Positions 19,990-30,312 of a DNA stretch of 64,000 bases are shown here, piece by piece. Position numbers and translations under genes: made by a program. The notes under the pieces were generated by a model, which had not been told where the DNA came from, ran no database searches, and worked only from the letters and a program-made list of their open reading frames with translations. This DNA is from Nitzschia sp. pyKryTriq1 (Eukaryota > Bacillariophyta > Bacillariophyceae > Bacillariales > Bacillariaceae): positions 2,604,001-2,668,000 of the forward strand of contig OY101117.1 in NCBI GenBank assembly GCA_956465555.1. The letters run 5' to 3'. The first letter of the stretch is position 1. Each line of letters opens with the position of its first letter.

Positions 19990-20595
19990 TTAAAATAAAA
20001 AAGGAACAACTGATGATGGTGACCATGGTGAGAGTGCTTTCTCGAGTGGCCGTACGATTTATTGCACGAAGCTACTTTCGAGGCGGTCCTGATTTAGCCG
20101 TGAAGAATCGTCATCCTTGAGCCGAAGCGCTCGGCGTTGGAAGACAAAACACACGGAGTACAAGTACTTGTCAAGCTTCGTCTTCTGCGTAATCATCGTC
20201 CAACCGGTGCGGGCAGGATGCATCACCACCATCACCATCATCATGATCATCATCGGGTGAACCGGCATCCTCCTCGTCCTCTCTAGTAGAGATCTCTAGT
20301 AGAGAGTAATGAAATAGTAAAACTATACTAGATCAACTTCAATTGCCAGATTGCGTAGTCCATGATGTCAAGTCGTTCGAGACGCGCAAACTACAGTACC
20401 GGTACTGGCCCTTGCCATATTACCTCTTGCTGGTACTGTCAGTACATATAGTCAGATTAGTCAAATTTTCAGTCTTGTACTCCGCCGCCATAGAAAGGCC
20501 TATTTCGGCGCGCCTGCCGGCTGAGTGAGTCCCTTGCTTCTTCGTACGAAGTTAACAAGACTTCCGTTGCGGACATCCATCGTGTCGAAAATACG
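19990..20595. other. Intergenic region
   Basis: Tandem-oriented spacer. Contains a catcaccatcaccatcatcat low-complexity stretch (about 20221-20250), a CTCTAGTAGAGATCTCTAG palindromic cluster at 20281-20306 and a perfect GTACCGGTAC at 20396. No gene recognised. Confidence 0.5.
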
Positions 20596-21396
20596 ATGCG
20601 CTCACAATTTCGAACACAGGTCAAAACCTGCATCTCGCTGAAACATCACCAATTCTTCTCGTCTCAAGGGAGAATTACAACGAAAGTCATATTTCATAAA
20701 CACATTCACGGTACACCCTTACAACCCTTTACAATCATGCCTCCTTACGATAAAGCATCCCAGTGCGAGTCACTCATCATCACAGATCACCATGCTATTG
20801 GCCTCCACTCCATACATCAAGAGGGCCAAGAACAATCATTTGAAATCCGACTTTTCCCAACTCCAGAAGGCAGCAAATCAAAGGCGCAAAAGACAAAAAG
20901 TAAATTCGGTGGAGTTTCCAAAATGAAGAAACAAAAGAAGAATAAGTCCAGGGGGGTTCGATTTGACGAACAGGACCAAACTCGGTCGATTCCTCACAAA
21001 AGTGAATTTACACCCGAACAAAAGGCCCTGCTGTGGGTCAACTACCATGACTGGCAATCGACACAAAATGAGCGGCAGCGAGTCTCTCGGGCAGTATTGT
21101 TGGGACACCTGACAATCGAAAATCAAACAGAGCAATTATTCCTGAGAGGAATGGAGTGCTTTATTCCCCAGGTGGCAGCCAAACGACGAGAAGCTGTTCA
21201 TTTTTCGCGGACACTGGTTCTTCGAGAACAAGCCCGAGCTAAATTTGAAGAGCGACCACTAGATCATGAACATCTGGCATGGTGCTATGCTAGCGCTACT
21301 CATGAGTCCAAAGGAAACGCGTATGTGCAAGGCCTTGAAGATTTCTATCAGGTTCTAGAAGACGATGGCGTCCGACGGCTTTCCGATATTGTATAG
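20596..21396 (+). CDS. Diatom-family protein with RGME/RREA motif, unknown function
   Basis: 266 residues; a second in-frame ATG at 20737 (MPPYDKASQ) with a good context would give 219 residues and is equally likely. A Lys-rich patch (about 95-115: KAQKTKSKFGG...KKQKKNKS) precedes a helical domain with FLRGMECFIPQVAAKRREA and VLREQARAKFE. This RG(L/M)E...RR...EQ layout is characteristic of a large family of uncharacterised diatom proteins. No catalytic motif seen. The basic patch may be a nuclear localisation signal. Confidence 0.65.
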   Translation: MRSQFRTQVKTCISLKHHQFFSSQGRITTKVIFHKHIHGTPLQPFTIMPPYDKASQCESLIITDHHAIGLHSIHQEGQEQSFEIRLFPTPEGSKSKAQKTKSKFGGVSKMKKQKKNKSRGVRFDEQDQTRSIPHKSEFTPEQKALLWVNYHDWQSTQNERQRVSRAVLLGHLTIENQTEQLFLRGMECFIPQVAAKRREAVHFSRTLVLREQARAKFEERPLDHEHLAWCYASATHESKGNAYVQGLEDFYQVLEDDGVRRLSDIV

Positions 21397-22237
21397 TAGA
21401 TCATACTAAACTCAACATCAAAATATGTCATTTCTACTCTAGCAGAGATGAGAAAGAGATACATTGCAATATTTGCTGTTGGTAACTTGTCTATATGTAC
21501 TGTAGATTACCCTGAGATAGCTAGAAAAACTATTATTTCTTTTCCACGGCCATGATCATGCTTCTTGTACTCATTCTTTGAACTCTACTACTACTAGAGC
21601 GTGGATTACCATACCACCACGAAAGTACTCTACTCTAGTTAGTGGTAGGTGGCGGGACGGGACGAGGTTCCAATCTCTCCACGACTTGCTTCTTCGTGGA
21701 GAAGTAGACTAGAATACTCTACTGGCAAATCGTTCGATCTCATTCGATCGCAACGGCTCCGTGGTGAAGAGGAGTTTCGAAGTTGTTGTCAGCGTCCAGC
21801 GTTGATGGAAGCAGCGTTGTGGGAACAAAAAATAATGATGAATGAATGATCGGGATGGTGCACGTGCGTGACGGGTCGTGATAATCCAAGAGGGCACGCC
21901 CGCCAGCTCACACGCGGGCCGAAATTTGAATTTGGCGGAATACAGAGAGGAAATCCAAGGGATTTAACGGCATTCGACTACTTCGAATAAAATAAGATCT
22001 GACTTCAAAAACGGTGCCAACTGACGTCATCATGCCGATAGCCTTGCCTGGGCTTGCTTTTATTATTGCTGCGTTTTGCTTGCATTGCTTCCGTTCCGAC
22101 TTGATCGGCTTTTTGATGGCCGCACCCATCATCGTTCATTGTCGCAAAGAGATATCGTAGATGCTTCTTCGCAGTGTCTACAACAACTTCTATTCTATCG
22201 GATAGTGGTCGATAAAGAGTACATTGAGCTCGAAAGA
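21397..22237. other. Intergenic region upstream of the plastid cyclophilin
   Basis: No supported gene. Contains ctctactactagtagagc-like words near 21585-21640. An open frame runs from 22076 into the cyclophilin but is not signal-like, so it is treated as 5' UTR. Confidence 0.4.
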
Positions 22238-23839
22238 ATGGTACCGCCTTCTACGCGGTCTTGGAAGTCTCTTCTTTGCTTGATCATACCGTTGTCGATT
22301 CCGTTTCTTCGTCGGGCGTTATCATTTTCCAGCCGATCAACCACGACGGCACGCTTTGGTCCGATTTCCAAGAAGGCTGACTTCTTATTGTGGGCCGCTG
22401 TTAATGGCGATGACTACGAATACGATGAGGATTCCACAGGGGACATTGGGAATTTTCCATCAGAAGAAACACGAAGAGCTATCCTGTTGAGTGTCACTGC
22501 TTCCTTTCTGGCAGGAGGGATCCACCAGCAACCGGCCTGGGGTGCTTCTTTCTTTCCCTCCCCGAACTCCAGAAAAGGAGCATTTGTCGTTGAAACTCGG
22601 GATGAAATGTCAGATTCGCTGCGAACGGAACAGGTGGATACCCCAGTACCGACATTGAGCTCTGAATACGCATTATTGAAGGTCCTTCCCGTCAACAACC
22701 CTGTATTTCGGACTCTGGAGCACAACATCGAGTCGATTTCCGCATTGAGAAAAGTTGGGTTCGACCTTAAAGATTTGCAGGACAAGAATTCGACCTGGAA
22801 CAGGGCCCAGAAATCAATACAGACCGCATTGAGTGTCTTGAATAATAAACGTGCTCAGCTGGAACCGGTATTCAACCCAGAAGATTCAACCGAGGTGTCA
22901 ATTATGAAGGGGGAGCGGGGAGAAATACTTATTGAGCAGCTGAGAGAAGAGCTGATTCAATTGTCCAATTCCACCAGTCTATTTAATGCGACCTGCGCCT
23001 TTGAAAAGCAAAAGCAAGCCTTGATTACACTTGGATTCATCGGAGAGCTTCTTGTCAAAGAATTCCCATACCGCGTTCCCTCCAGAGGAAAGTTTTCCTT
23101 CTTGCCGAGACTCTTGGGAAGAGCGACAGTTACATTTCGAATGAAAAGAAAGGGTACTGTTCTAGGAAACATCACCATTGTCGCTGATGGCTATACGGCA
23201 CCGATAACAGCAGGCAACTTTGTCGATCTTTGTTTGCGAAACTTTTACACAGGTCTTCCTGTCAAGGCCATGGCGAAGCGGTTTCCAACGAACACAGACA
23301 TCGTCCCTGCGACGATCAACGTGTTGGGTTCTTTCAATGAAGGCTTTTATGATCCTCTCACGGCAAAGCTTCGCCGGATCCCCTTGGAAATCATTCGTTT
23401 GGAAAAGGGGTCAGGTCAGCCCAAGCTATCGTACTCGACGCGCGGTTCGCCGGATGTTCTTTTGGTCTGTAAAACCTGCCTGAGTGACATGGGAGATGAA
23501 GCCACTTTCGAATCTGCCGTTGTCAACAGCAAGCCATTGCTGACCTTTGAGACCCCAGGATTGGTCGCATTGAATCATCCGAACAACAATCCTAATGGTG
23601 GCTCGTCGGAATTTTTCGCCCTCTCCCGTGACGACTTGCCGGACAACGAGAACAATATTCTGGACGGTGAATACGCGCCGTTTGGATACATCATTCGAGG
23701 CTACGAGTTGTATCAAAAGCTCGAGCCCGACGATATCATTGACGCCACATTCGTGGATGATTTCGGCCAACTGAATTTGGTGAAAATTCGGCAATCTAGT
23801 TTCAAAGATGCTGCACAAGGCTCGGACGCCGAACTGTAA
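22238..23839 (+). CDS. Plastid (thylakoid-lumen-type) cyclophilin, CYP37/CYP38-like
   Basis: 533 residues from the ATG at 22238, which begins a signal-peptide-like segment (SLLCLIIPLSIPFLRRALSF) followed by a Ser/Thr/Arg stretch, as in diatom bipartite plastid presequences. A second hydrophobic segment (LLSVTASFLAGGIHQQPAWG) resembles a thylakoid transfer signal. A helical N-domain (about 150-280) precedes the cyclophilin fold (about 295-525) with TAGNFVDLCLRNFYTGLPV, PGLVALNHPNNNPNGGSSEFF and FGYIIRGYELYQKL. This architecture matches lumenal CYP37/CYP38 (TLP40) proteins, involved in photosystem II assembly or cytochrome b6f protection in plants. The canonical PPIase Arg/Phe catalytic set is poorly preserved, as in CYP38. 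Confidence 0.82.
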   Translation: MVPPSTRSWKSLLCLIIPLSIPFLRRALSFSSRSTTTARFGPISKKADFLLWAAVNGDDYEYDEDSTGDIGNFPSEETRRAILLSVTASFLAGGIHQQPAWGASFFPSPNSRKGAFVVETRDEMSDSLRTEQVDTPVPTLSSEYALLKVLPVNNPVFRTLEHNIESISALRKVGFDLKDLQDKNSTWNRAQKSIQTALSVLNNKRAQLEPVFNPEDSTEVSIMKGERGEILIEQLREELIQLSNSTSLFNATCAFEKQKQALITLGFIGELLVKEFPYRVPSRGKFSFLPRLLGRATVTFRMKRKGTVLGNITIVADGYTAPITAGNFVDLCLRNFYTGLPVKAMAKRFPTNTDIVPATINVLGSFNEGFYDPLTAKLRRIPLEIIRLEKGSGQPKLSYSTRGSPDVLLVCKTCLSDMGDEATFESAVVNSKPLLTFETPGLVALNHPNNNPNGGSSEFFALSRDDLPDNENNILDGEYAPFGYIIRGYELYQKLEPDDIIDATFVDDFGQLNLVKIRQSSFKDAAQGSDAEL

Positions 23840-23935
23840 CATAAAACAATAATCGTCTACGAGATGAAAACATTCGTCACTTGCGTTCTCTCTACTAGAG
23901 TGCGGGTATGAAATACTGTCGTCTTATATGAATTT

Positions 23936-26900
23936 TTAGAGAATAGGGCTTTTGGGAATCTGAGCCGCTGGGAGACTTTGTTTCCGAATAGATGATGCTA
24001 GTGGCGACGAAAACGGCGATTGTTGGAGGCCGCCATGCCCGACGGCTCGCTTTCTAGGCGAGTTGAGGGTGGGTGATGTCAGAATCCCATCCGTTCTGTA
24101 GCTGTTGTCCATTGTGACTCGTTGTATCGCGGCCGCACCCGCCCTTCTCATCATGACCCCCATTTGCGTATTCGGGGGTTGATGCGTCGATGCACGGCGA
24201 TTCATGGCACCAGGTTGTTGCTGCATTCGCGTTGTGATTTGATCGCTCTTGTAGGTAGAGGCATCGCCGCGACAGGAAGGGTCGAAATCATGATTTTCTG
24301 TCTCGTCTTGCACCGAGGCGTAATCCTCGTCGAATTCGACGGGTACCACAACAGCGGGCTCGGCCGTGATCATGGTAGACTGATCGCCGGCAATGCATAC
24401 TGGGACGTAAGCTGCTTTATGACAATCAACTGCAGTACCAAGACAAATGAGTTGCCGATGAAGCGCACCCAAATTTGCTACTAAGAAGTTAGAAGTACTC
24501 ACCTAAGAAACGCCTAAAGTCTTCCCTCTTTTCTTGCGACGTTTCAACGTTCGTATCCCATCCATCCTGTGGAGTTTACGAGGAAACAATATTTCTTAGC
24601 AGGCAATAGACTTCAAAAGCGGCCTACTGGTTTCAATGAAAGTGCACTTACCAAAAGAGAGGTTTGCAGCAATGCAGCATCGTTGAAGGCCCGCAAGTAT
24701 CTTCTACGAACAAAATAGCGGAACCAGATGGTGGGGATTAAAGGACAGAAGGCTGCCACTGCTGGTCCTACGGCAGCCTTCTGAGCCATCATTGTCACCA
24801 ATAGTATCTGTCCCACGACCATACCAGAGATACAAATGTCAAAAATGAAAGGGAATCGCCCCCCACCAATATCAAACTTTGGGCGATAGAGGAAGATAGC
24901 CGTCCATCGTAACATTGGAGTGCAGAAAAGGAAATAGGTATAGGCCGCAGGAGCGATCAACGGAGAAGCAGGCGCGAGCGCAAAAACGCAAAGCATGACA
25001 ACGCCGGAGTCAACGTAAATACGATACGGAACTGGCCCTCCAGCGCCTACAGATGTTTAGTAGAATGGTTTAGATCAGTCATTGTTCCAGAAGATGCGTG
25101 TCGCCCTCCCATGCACGTACCTCCTCCTCGAACGGTGCGGGCACAACACTTGAGTCCAAGGCAAGAGAATATGAAAGTGTTTAGCTGCAAGAGATACTGC
25201 GTAGGCAGGACCGCAAACACCCTAATGATCATCCACTGACAAAAAATGTGAGGCACGCCAAAAATTGTCAAGGCAGGACAGGACAAACATCGTGGGGTAG
25301 ACTTACATTGAGCCACGTGGCGGATACCTTTGAGGGTATCGAATATGCTGTTTCTTCGACGACGTTTCGGAGCTGGGCACCGAGATTCAGACCCCCATCG
25401 AATCCGTTGATAATTGCCGTCGAAAGCGAAGGCCCTGTAAATGCAGACAACACCATGAACCACCAAAAGTAGGAAAGAGCACTGTTTTCTGCAGTGGAAG
25501 GTGAGGACAAAAGCAGATTTTCTGAGTTGTACTTTCTTTGTTACCTTCCTTACCTGCTGTTACCGAGCTCGTTGCATTGCTTCCAAAGTTTGCAATGATC
25601 TTAAACATCGGCGGGCAAATACTACGCGCAAACACGCAAGTTAGAACCCATTTACAGAAAGAAAGATGCGTTCTCGGCGCTGATTATTTCTACTTACGCG
25701 AAGAAAAAGGTCAAGACGAGACCCGGAATAAACCCGGAAAATATGTTTGACAAAAAAACACTGTTCGCTTGCAAACTTTCGATTTCGGGAAATATCTTAC
25801 TCAAGCTCTCTGGTGAGACCAATTGTTGTGCGTATCTGAAGGATTTAACAAGGGGGCCATATAACAATTAGTGGACAATCTCACCAAGCGTCGAATCAGT
25901 TGCCAGTACGATCACTTACGTCAAAGGAATTGTGTAGAAGAAGTAGATGGCGGCGAGAGCAGCGATGGCCCTGAATGGTGAATAATGGTCAAGCATGAGA
26001 TTTATATCACACATCAACAGCACGGCTTTAGAGCAAATACTTACAATGAGTGGCGGATAATTTTCTGCTTGTCGCTGATGCTCAGGGTGACCGGTCTCAC
26101 ACATCCACGAAAGGAAGACATGTTGCAAACAGGAGCGTCTGCTAGCGGTGGAGATGGAATCTCTGCCACCGTTACCCACCGATCGTGCCCCCTCGAATCT
26201 GCTAAGCAATGCCTGGCGGCAACCGCCGCCTGTCGAGAAGTGAAAGTAACGATAGCGTATGAAGAATCGCGTACCAAGTCGTCTACAATTTCTGGGGGCT
26301 TCATACGGAGCTTAAAAATTGCCCATGCCGCGAAAAACTTGATTCGGATAGTATGGAGGATGCCCCTGCATGTAGGGACTCTCCAGATGCCACTAGAGAT
26401 CATACGCTGCTTTGCCTCGTCGTTTACATTTTTGTCGCGCGAAGCCTCTTGTACAATCGCCATGACGCGCGTCCACTTGTCTTCTGCATCAATATTATGC
26501 TCTGTTTCTTCGTTTTCGCCACCCACATCACGGTGTCGCAATCCCGCCTTTGCCTCAAAATCAAGGGCGATTCTTAAATTATCCTCGACCTGATGAGAAG
26601 AGAACGATCGTTGAGACGCACCCAGGTGCTCTACATTGTAGCCGTATACTTGAGCAGTTGCACCTAATGCGTTCATGTCAACTGAGTCGTCATCATCGGG
26701 CATATCTTCATGGAGTGATTTCATTTTCGGTGGGTGGGTTTGGGGTATGGGTACCGACAAAGCTTCAGGCGCCGCCCGCGATGAATTATTCCTTGGTTGG
26801 GTACGCAGCTCAACCCCAGCCGCTGCAGCCATATCCGTGGCATCATTCCTACGAGATTCTCGTGGACCAACATCAGAACGATATTCGCGAACTCTTTGCG

Positions 26901-29607
26901 GACATCGCAAAGGCTCCTCGCCGTCATTTGTAGGCGGAGAAGGGGCGGTGTCTATTGAGCTTGCTCCAGATTGAGCGAGTGCAGAACTGCTGCTTTGCAT
27001 ATTTGATAAACGATCCCGCAGTCTTTGTTTACGTTCTTTGTCCTTTTCCAGTCTGGACCAAATGGAATCGGCTTGGCCTTGAGTATTGGAATGCCCTGAA
27101 GTTCCCATCTCATCTGTGAGGAGATCGACGTTGTCGCAGCTCAGCGATCTTTTCATGGTTATCAGGGGCTTTGCTTTTGAAACAGGACTGGTAGACGTTT
27201 CTTCGATCCCAAAGATGTCGATATCATCAGAACTTTTGGTTCGTTTCGGTACAGATCGCTTTTTACCTCCGCTGAATTGAGCCCCATGAATACCGTGCAT
27301 TGACGCCCCCAATGCGGACTTTCCACGCCTGCTGGGAGTATTCGATCGATTTTTCAAACCATGATTCGAGCCACCATGCATCGAAGCTCTATGTTCCTTC
27401 CACAGACCCGCCTCCAGTCCGAGATCAGATGGAAGCTGAGCCGAAGATATGTCTGCTTTAGCAGCTTTCCTCTTTTCTCTTCCTAAGCCGTCTAAACTTT
27501 TGTTGGAAGAACTTCGAACAAGCCCCCTGATAAAACTGCTCCTACCTATACTTCGCTTTGTGGTGGATTCGCCAGATTCATTTGATATACCGCTGCGTGT
27601 TGAATCAATGGACTTCGAGCGTGTGACTCTACGTCTCGGGTTTGACCCTTCTTCGATGTCGCGATCGGATTCGTGTAGCTCCATGCGGTAAGATGATCCA
27701 CTGCTCGATTCATCGAAAAAACTTTCTTCGTCATCTGTATCATATTTTGACGGAGTGCCCGTAGTATCATATCCGGATCGGTTGGACTTTTTGGACGCGG
27801 ACGAAGTTTGCCGACGTTCGATTGTTTTGGGTCGGGGTGGAGAACCACCAAAGTCTCCACTATTCCCTTTCTCCTCGTCAAAACTTCTCGTGGATGCAGC
27901 AGCTTTGGATACTCGATAACTTCGCTGATATCCGTCATTTTGAGCATTTCCATTCTCAATGGTTCCATTGTGTATTATTTCATCGAGCTCTCCCTCTTGA
28001 GATACGTCGTCGTCAGAATCATCTTTCGAGTCGTCCTCAGCGATGCGTTCCTGTGCTTCCCGAAGCGCCGCGTTGGCCTCGTGCACCTGTTCAACGGCCT
28101 TCTTTTCCATGCGAAGAAGCTCTTCAAGGCTAGCACCGTAGACGCGCTCCTCGTGCCATCCATAAGGTGCCAAGTTTGCAGCTCCCAGAGCAAATTCACG
28201 ACTGTAAGAAGCTGTCTGCTCTGGCCCAAATCCCAATCCAAACAGAAGCCGACTCTCAACCTGCAAGTCATCGGTAGACCCCAAGACTTCTTGATAATAT
28301 TCTTTCTTCTCTGGTGATTGGGCATATACTTGTTGTTTGCGGAGCTCCACAGGCATCTGTGTGGAGGGTGGAGGGAACTGTTCTTGGTGAACAGCATTAT
28401 TTCCGCCACCTTCTTCGATATCGGACAATGGATTTCTGCCATTTTCCAATGCAGCAAGCCGCTTTCGACTATTGATTTCCTTGCGAATAAAGCGCAATCG
28501 ACGTAATTTCCCTGCCACACGGTACCACTGATTCCATGCTTCTCCCAAATGTTCCGCTGAGGGCAAGATGGTGACTGCAGCAATACTGGAACTGTATCCT
28601 GGCTGATTTGGTACGGAGTGATCGAAAAAGGCTGTAGTGACCGAAAGCTGCCAATCAATACTTTGTTTTCGAGAAAATACGGCTTCCACTTCTTCTTGAT
28701 CAACGACTTCGGTCGGCAAGGAGGGAAGACCGCCCACCAAAACACTGTACAATTCAACATTAGGAACAGTATCTCGCTGCTCTGGATGTGGAATCCATGG
28801 TTTGCGATCGGTTAAATACGATTCGTCCTCCTCCTTATTTTGCGCAGAGTTGTGCTGTCCAGAAGCTCTTCGCTGGAATTTTTCTCGTTCGACCCTCAGG
28901 AGAGTGTGCTCTAATTCTTCATTCCTATCTTTCCAGTGATCGGCCTCGAGATAGTAGACTCGTCGCATGGCCAAGACATCGCCCCATTCCAACTTCAGTT
29001 CCCGCAATGCATAATAAGTGACGATCCATGTGACGAACACTACTGCATATAATCGCGCTAGATCTCCACCGTAGACATCTCCGGAAGTGTCCAGAGTGGG
29101 TATATTGGTGAGGGTCAATCTTTCGTAGTCCGTCAAATTGTAATATTCTTCTCCACACTGGGGTGAGTCGCGGTCCCCACCAATCCGCGAGCACTGTGCT
29201 GTGGCATACACAGGCAGCACCACCACGAGGTATAAAAAGCACGCCAACGTGCAGACACGTAAACATAAATGATGAAATCGCAACAGAACAATTCCATCCA
29301 AATTCACTTTGAGCAAGGCACCCGAGAGCCCTCCATCTCGTGTCCCCGTTCCAGGTACGCCCCTTAACATTGTATCATACGTGAGTCGCATAACCCATGT
29401 TACCCATCCCAGCATTGGGCTGCCCCGGTCTTGACTGGGATGTCGGTACGGGGATCGGTTGTAAATGACCGTCGGAGGCCTAGCAGTACATCGAGCGGCG
29501 ATGAAGGTGTTTTGACTCTTCATCGCGCATCCAAAGGCAACCATGGTAACAGTGAAAACTCCCATGGATCCCACCAAATTGAAGGCAATTGCGGATAACG
29601 TCGCCAT
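23936..29607 (-). CDS. OSCA/TMEM63/CSC1-type mechanosensitive channel with a very large cytosolic insert
   Basis: Nine exons: 29607-26045, 25970-25920, 25835-25698, 25621-25554, 25488-25307, 25235-25121, 25046-24652, 24566-24503, 24429-23936. All eight introns are GT-AG and frames join exactly, giving 1689 aa. TM helices lie at about 6-28, 105-135 and 184-202 (RSN1_TM); a cytosolic PHM7-type domain is interrupted by about 600 low-complexity Ser/Arg/Glu residues, and the split RRM-like fold closes with SSYAIVTFTSRQAAVAARH. The seven-helix RSN1_7TM pore region is encoded by the short exons (AIAALAAIYFFYTIPLT; IFSGFIPGLVLTFFFA; LAPASPLIAPAAYTYFLFC). The tail is disordered. Predicted Ca2+-permeable cation channel gated by osmotic or membrane tension. 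Lies 0.7 kb downstream of another channel gene on the same strand. Confidence 0.88.
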
Positions 29608-30312
29608 GTTACAGCAACAAAAACAACTTGGTCACTCTTCACTGCTTGCTGCGCCACCGAGAATGCTCCTTCTTTCTCGATTTGTGACTGTCGGTCACAA
29701 ATCCTCTTAAGAGCGCCGCAAAAGAACGGAATGGATGCGCCCTTGTTGATCTACTGAGGACAGACAAAATTCAACATGTGATAAAGTAGGGGCGTCGACA
29801 GATCGATCAGCAAAGAGCGGATGCAGTTTAAAGATATATCCTGAAGAACAGAAATGCCTGATGGAGGGAGCTGACAAAACCGGTCGGGGGAGAGAAAATG
29901 GTTATTGTGCGCGATAGTTGATGGCGAGAAAGTGACCGCTTTGCCCGCCAAATCGAGACGACGTATCCAGCCAAAAACGCAGGCGGTTGTTCGTGGAACG
30001 TGCGTGCATCATGGGCGGGTTCGTGCTTTATGTTTGTCGTTCGTATGTCATGGGCATATTTTCATACGCGCGCTGGCCGATCAACATTTCTACAAGGTCG
30101 TGTTGGTCATCATGTCAAGCTGGGTCACATCATACGGTACCTTCCACTACTCTACTAGTAGAGAAAACAAATCCAATCTGACGCTTCACATCTACCAAGC
30201 AGACAGCATCGAAGACAACGGATAAAGTAGGACGTCGAGACTATTATGCGCACTGGATGGGGTTTGTAGATGGAATAACTGCTCTAATGGAGTCAGCTTA
30301 AAGCTATATCAA
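29608..30312. other. Intergenic region between two ion-channel genes
   Basis: Holds the promoter of the OSCA-like gene and the 3' end of the globin-channel gene. A perfect 14-bp palindrome CTCTACTAGTAGAG sits at 30150-30163. A 106-aa plus-strand ORF (29905-30225) was judged unsupported. Confidence 0.45.

Noticed and set aside
29905-30225. 106-aa plus-strand ORF between the channel genes
   Set aside because: No family, no signal, mixed codon use, and it overlaps a palindromic repeat.
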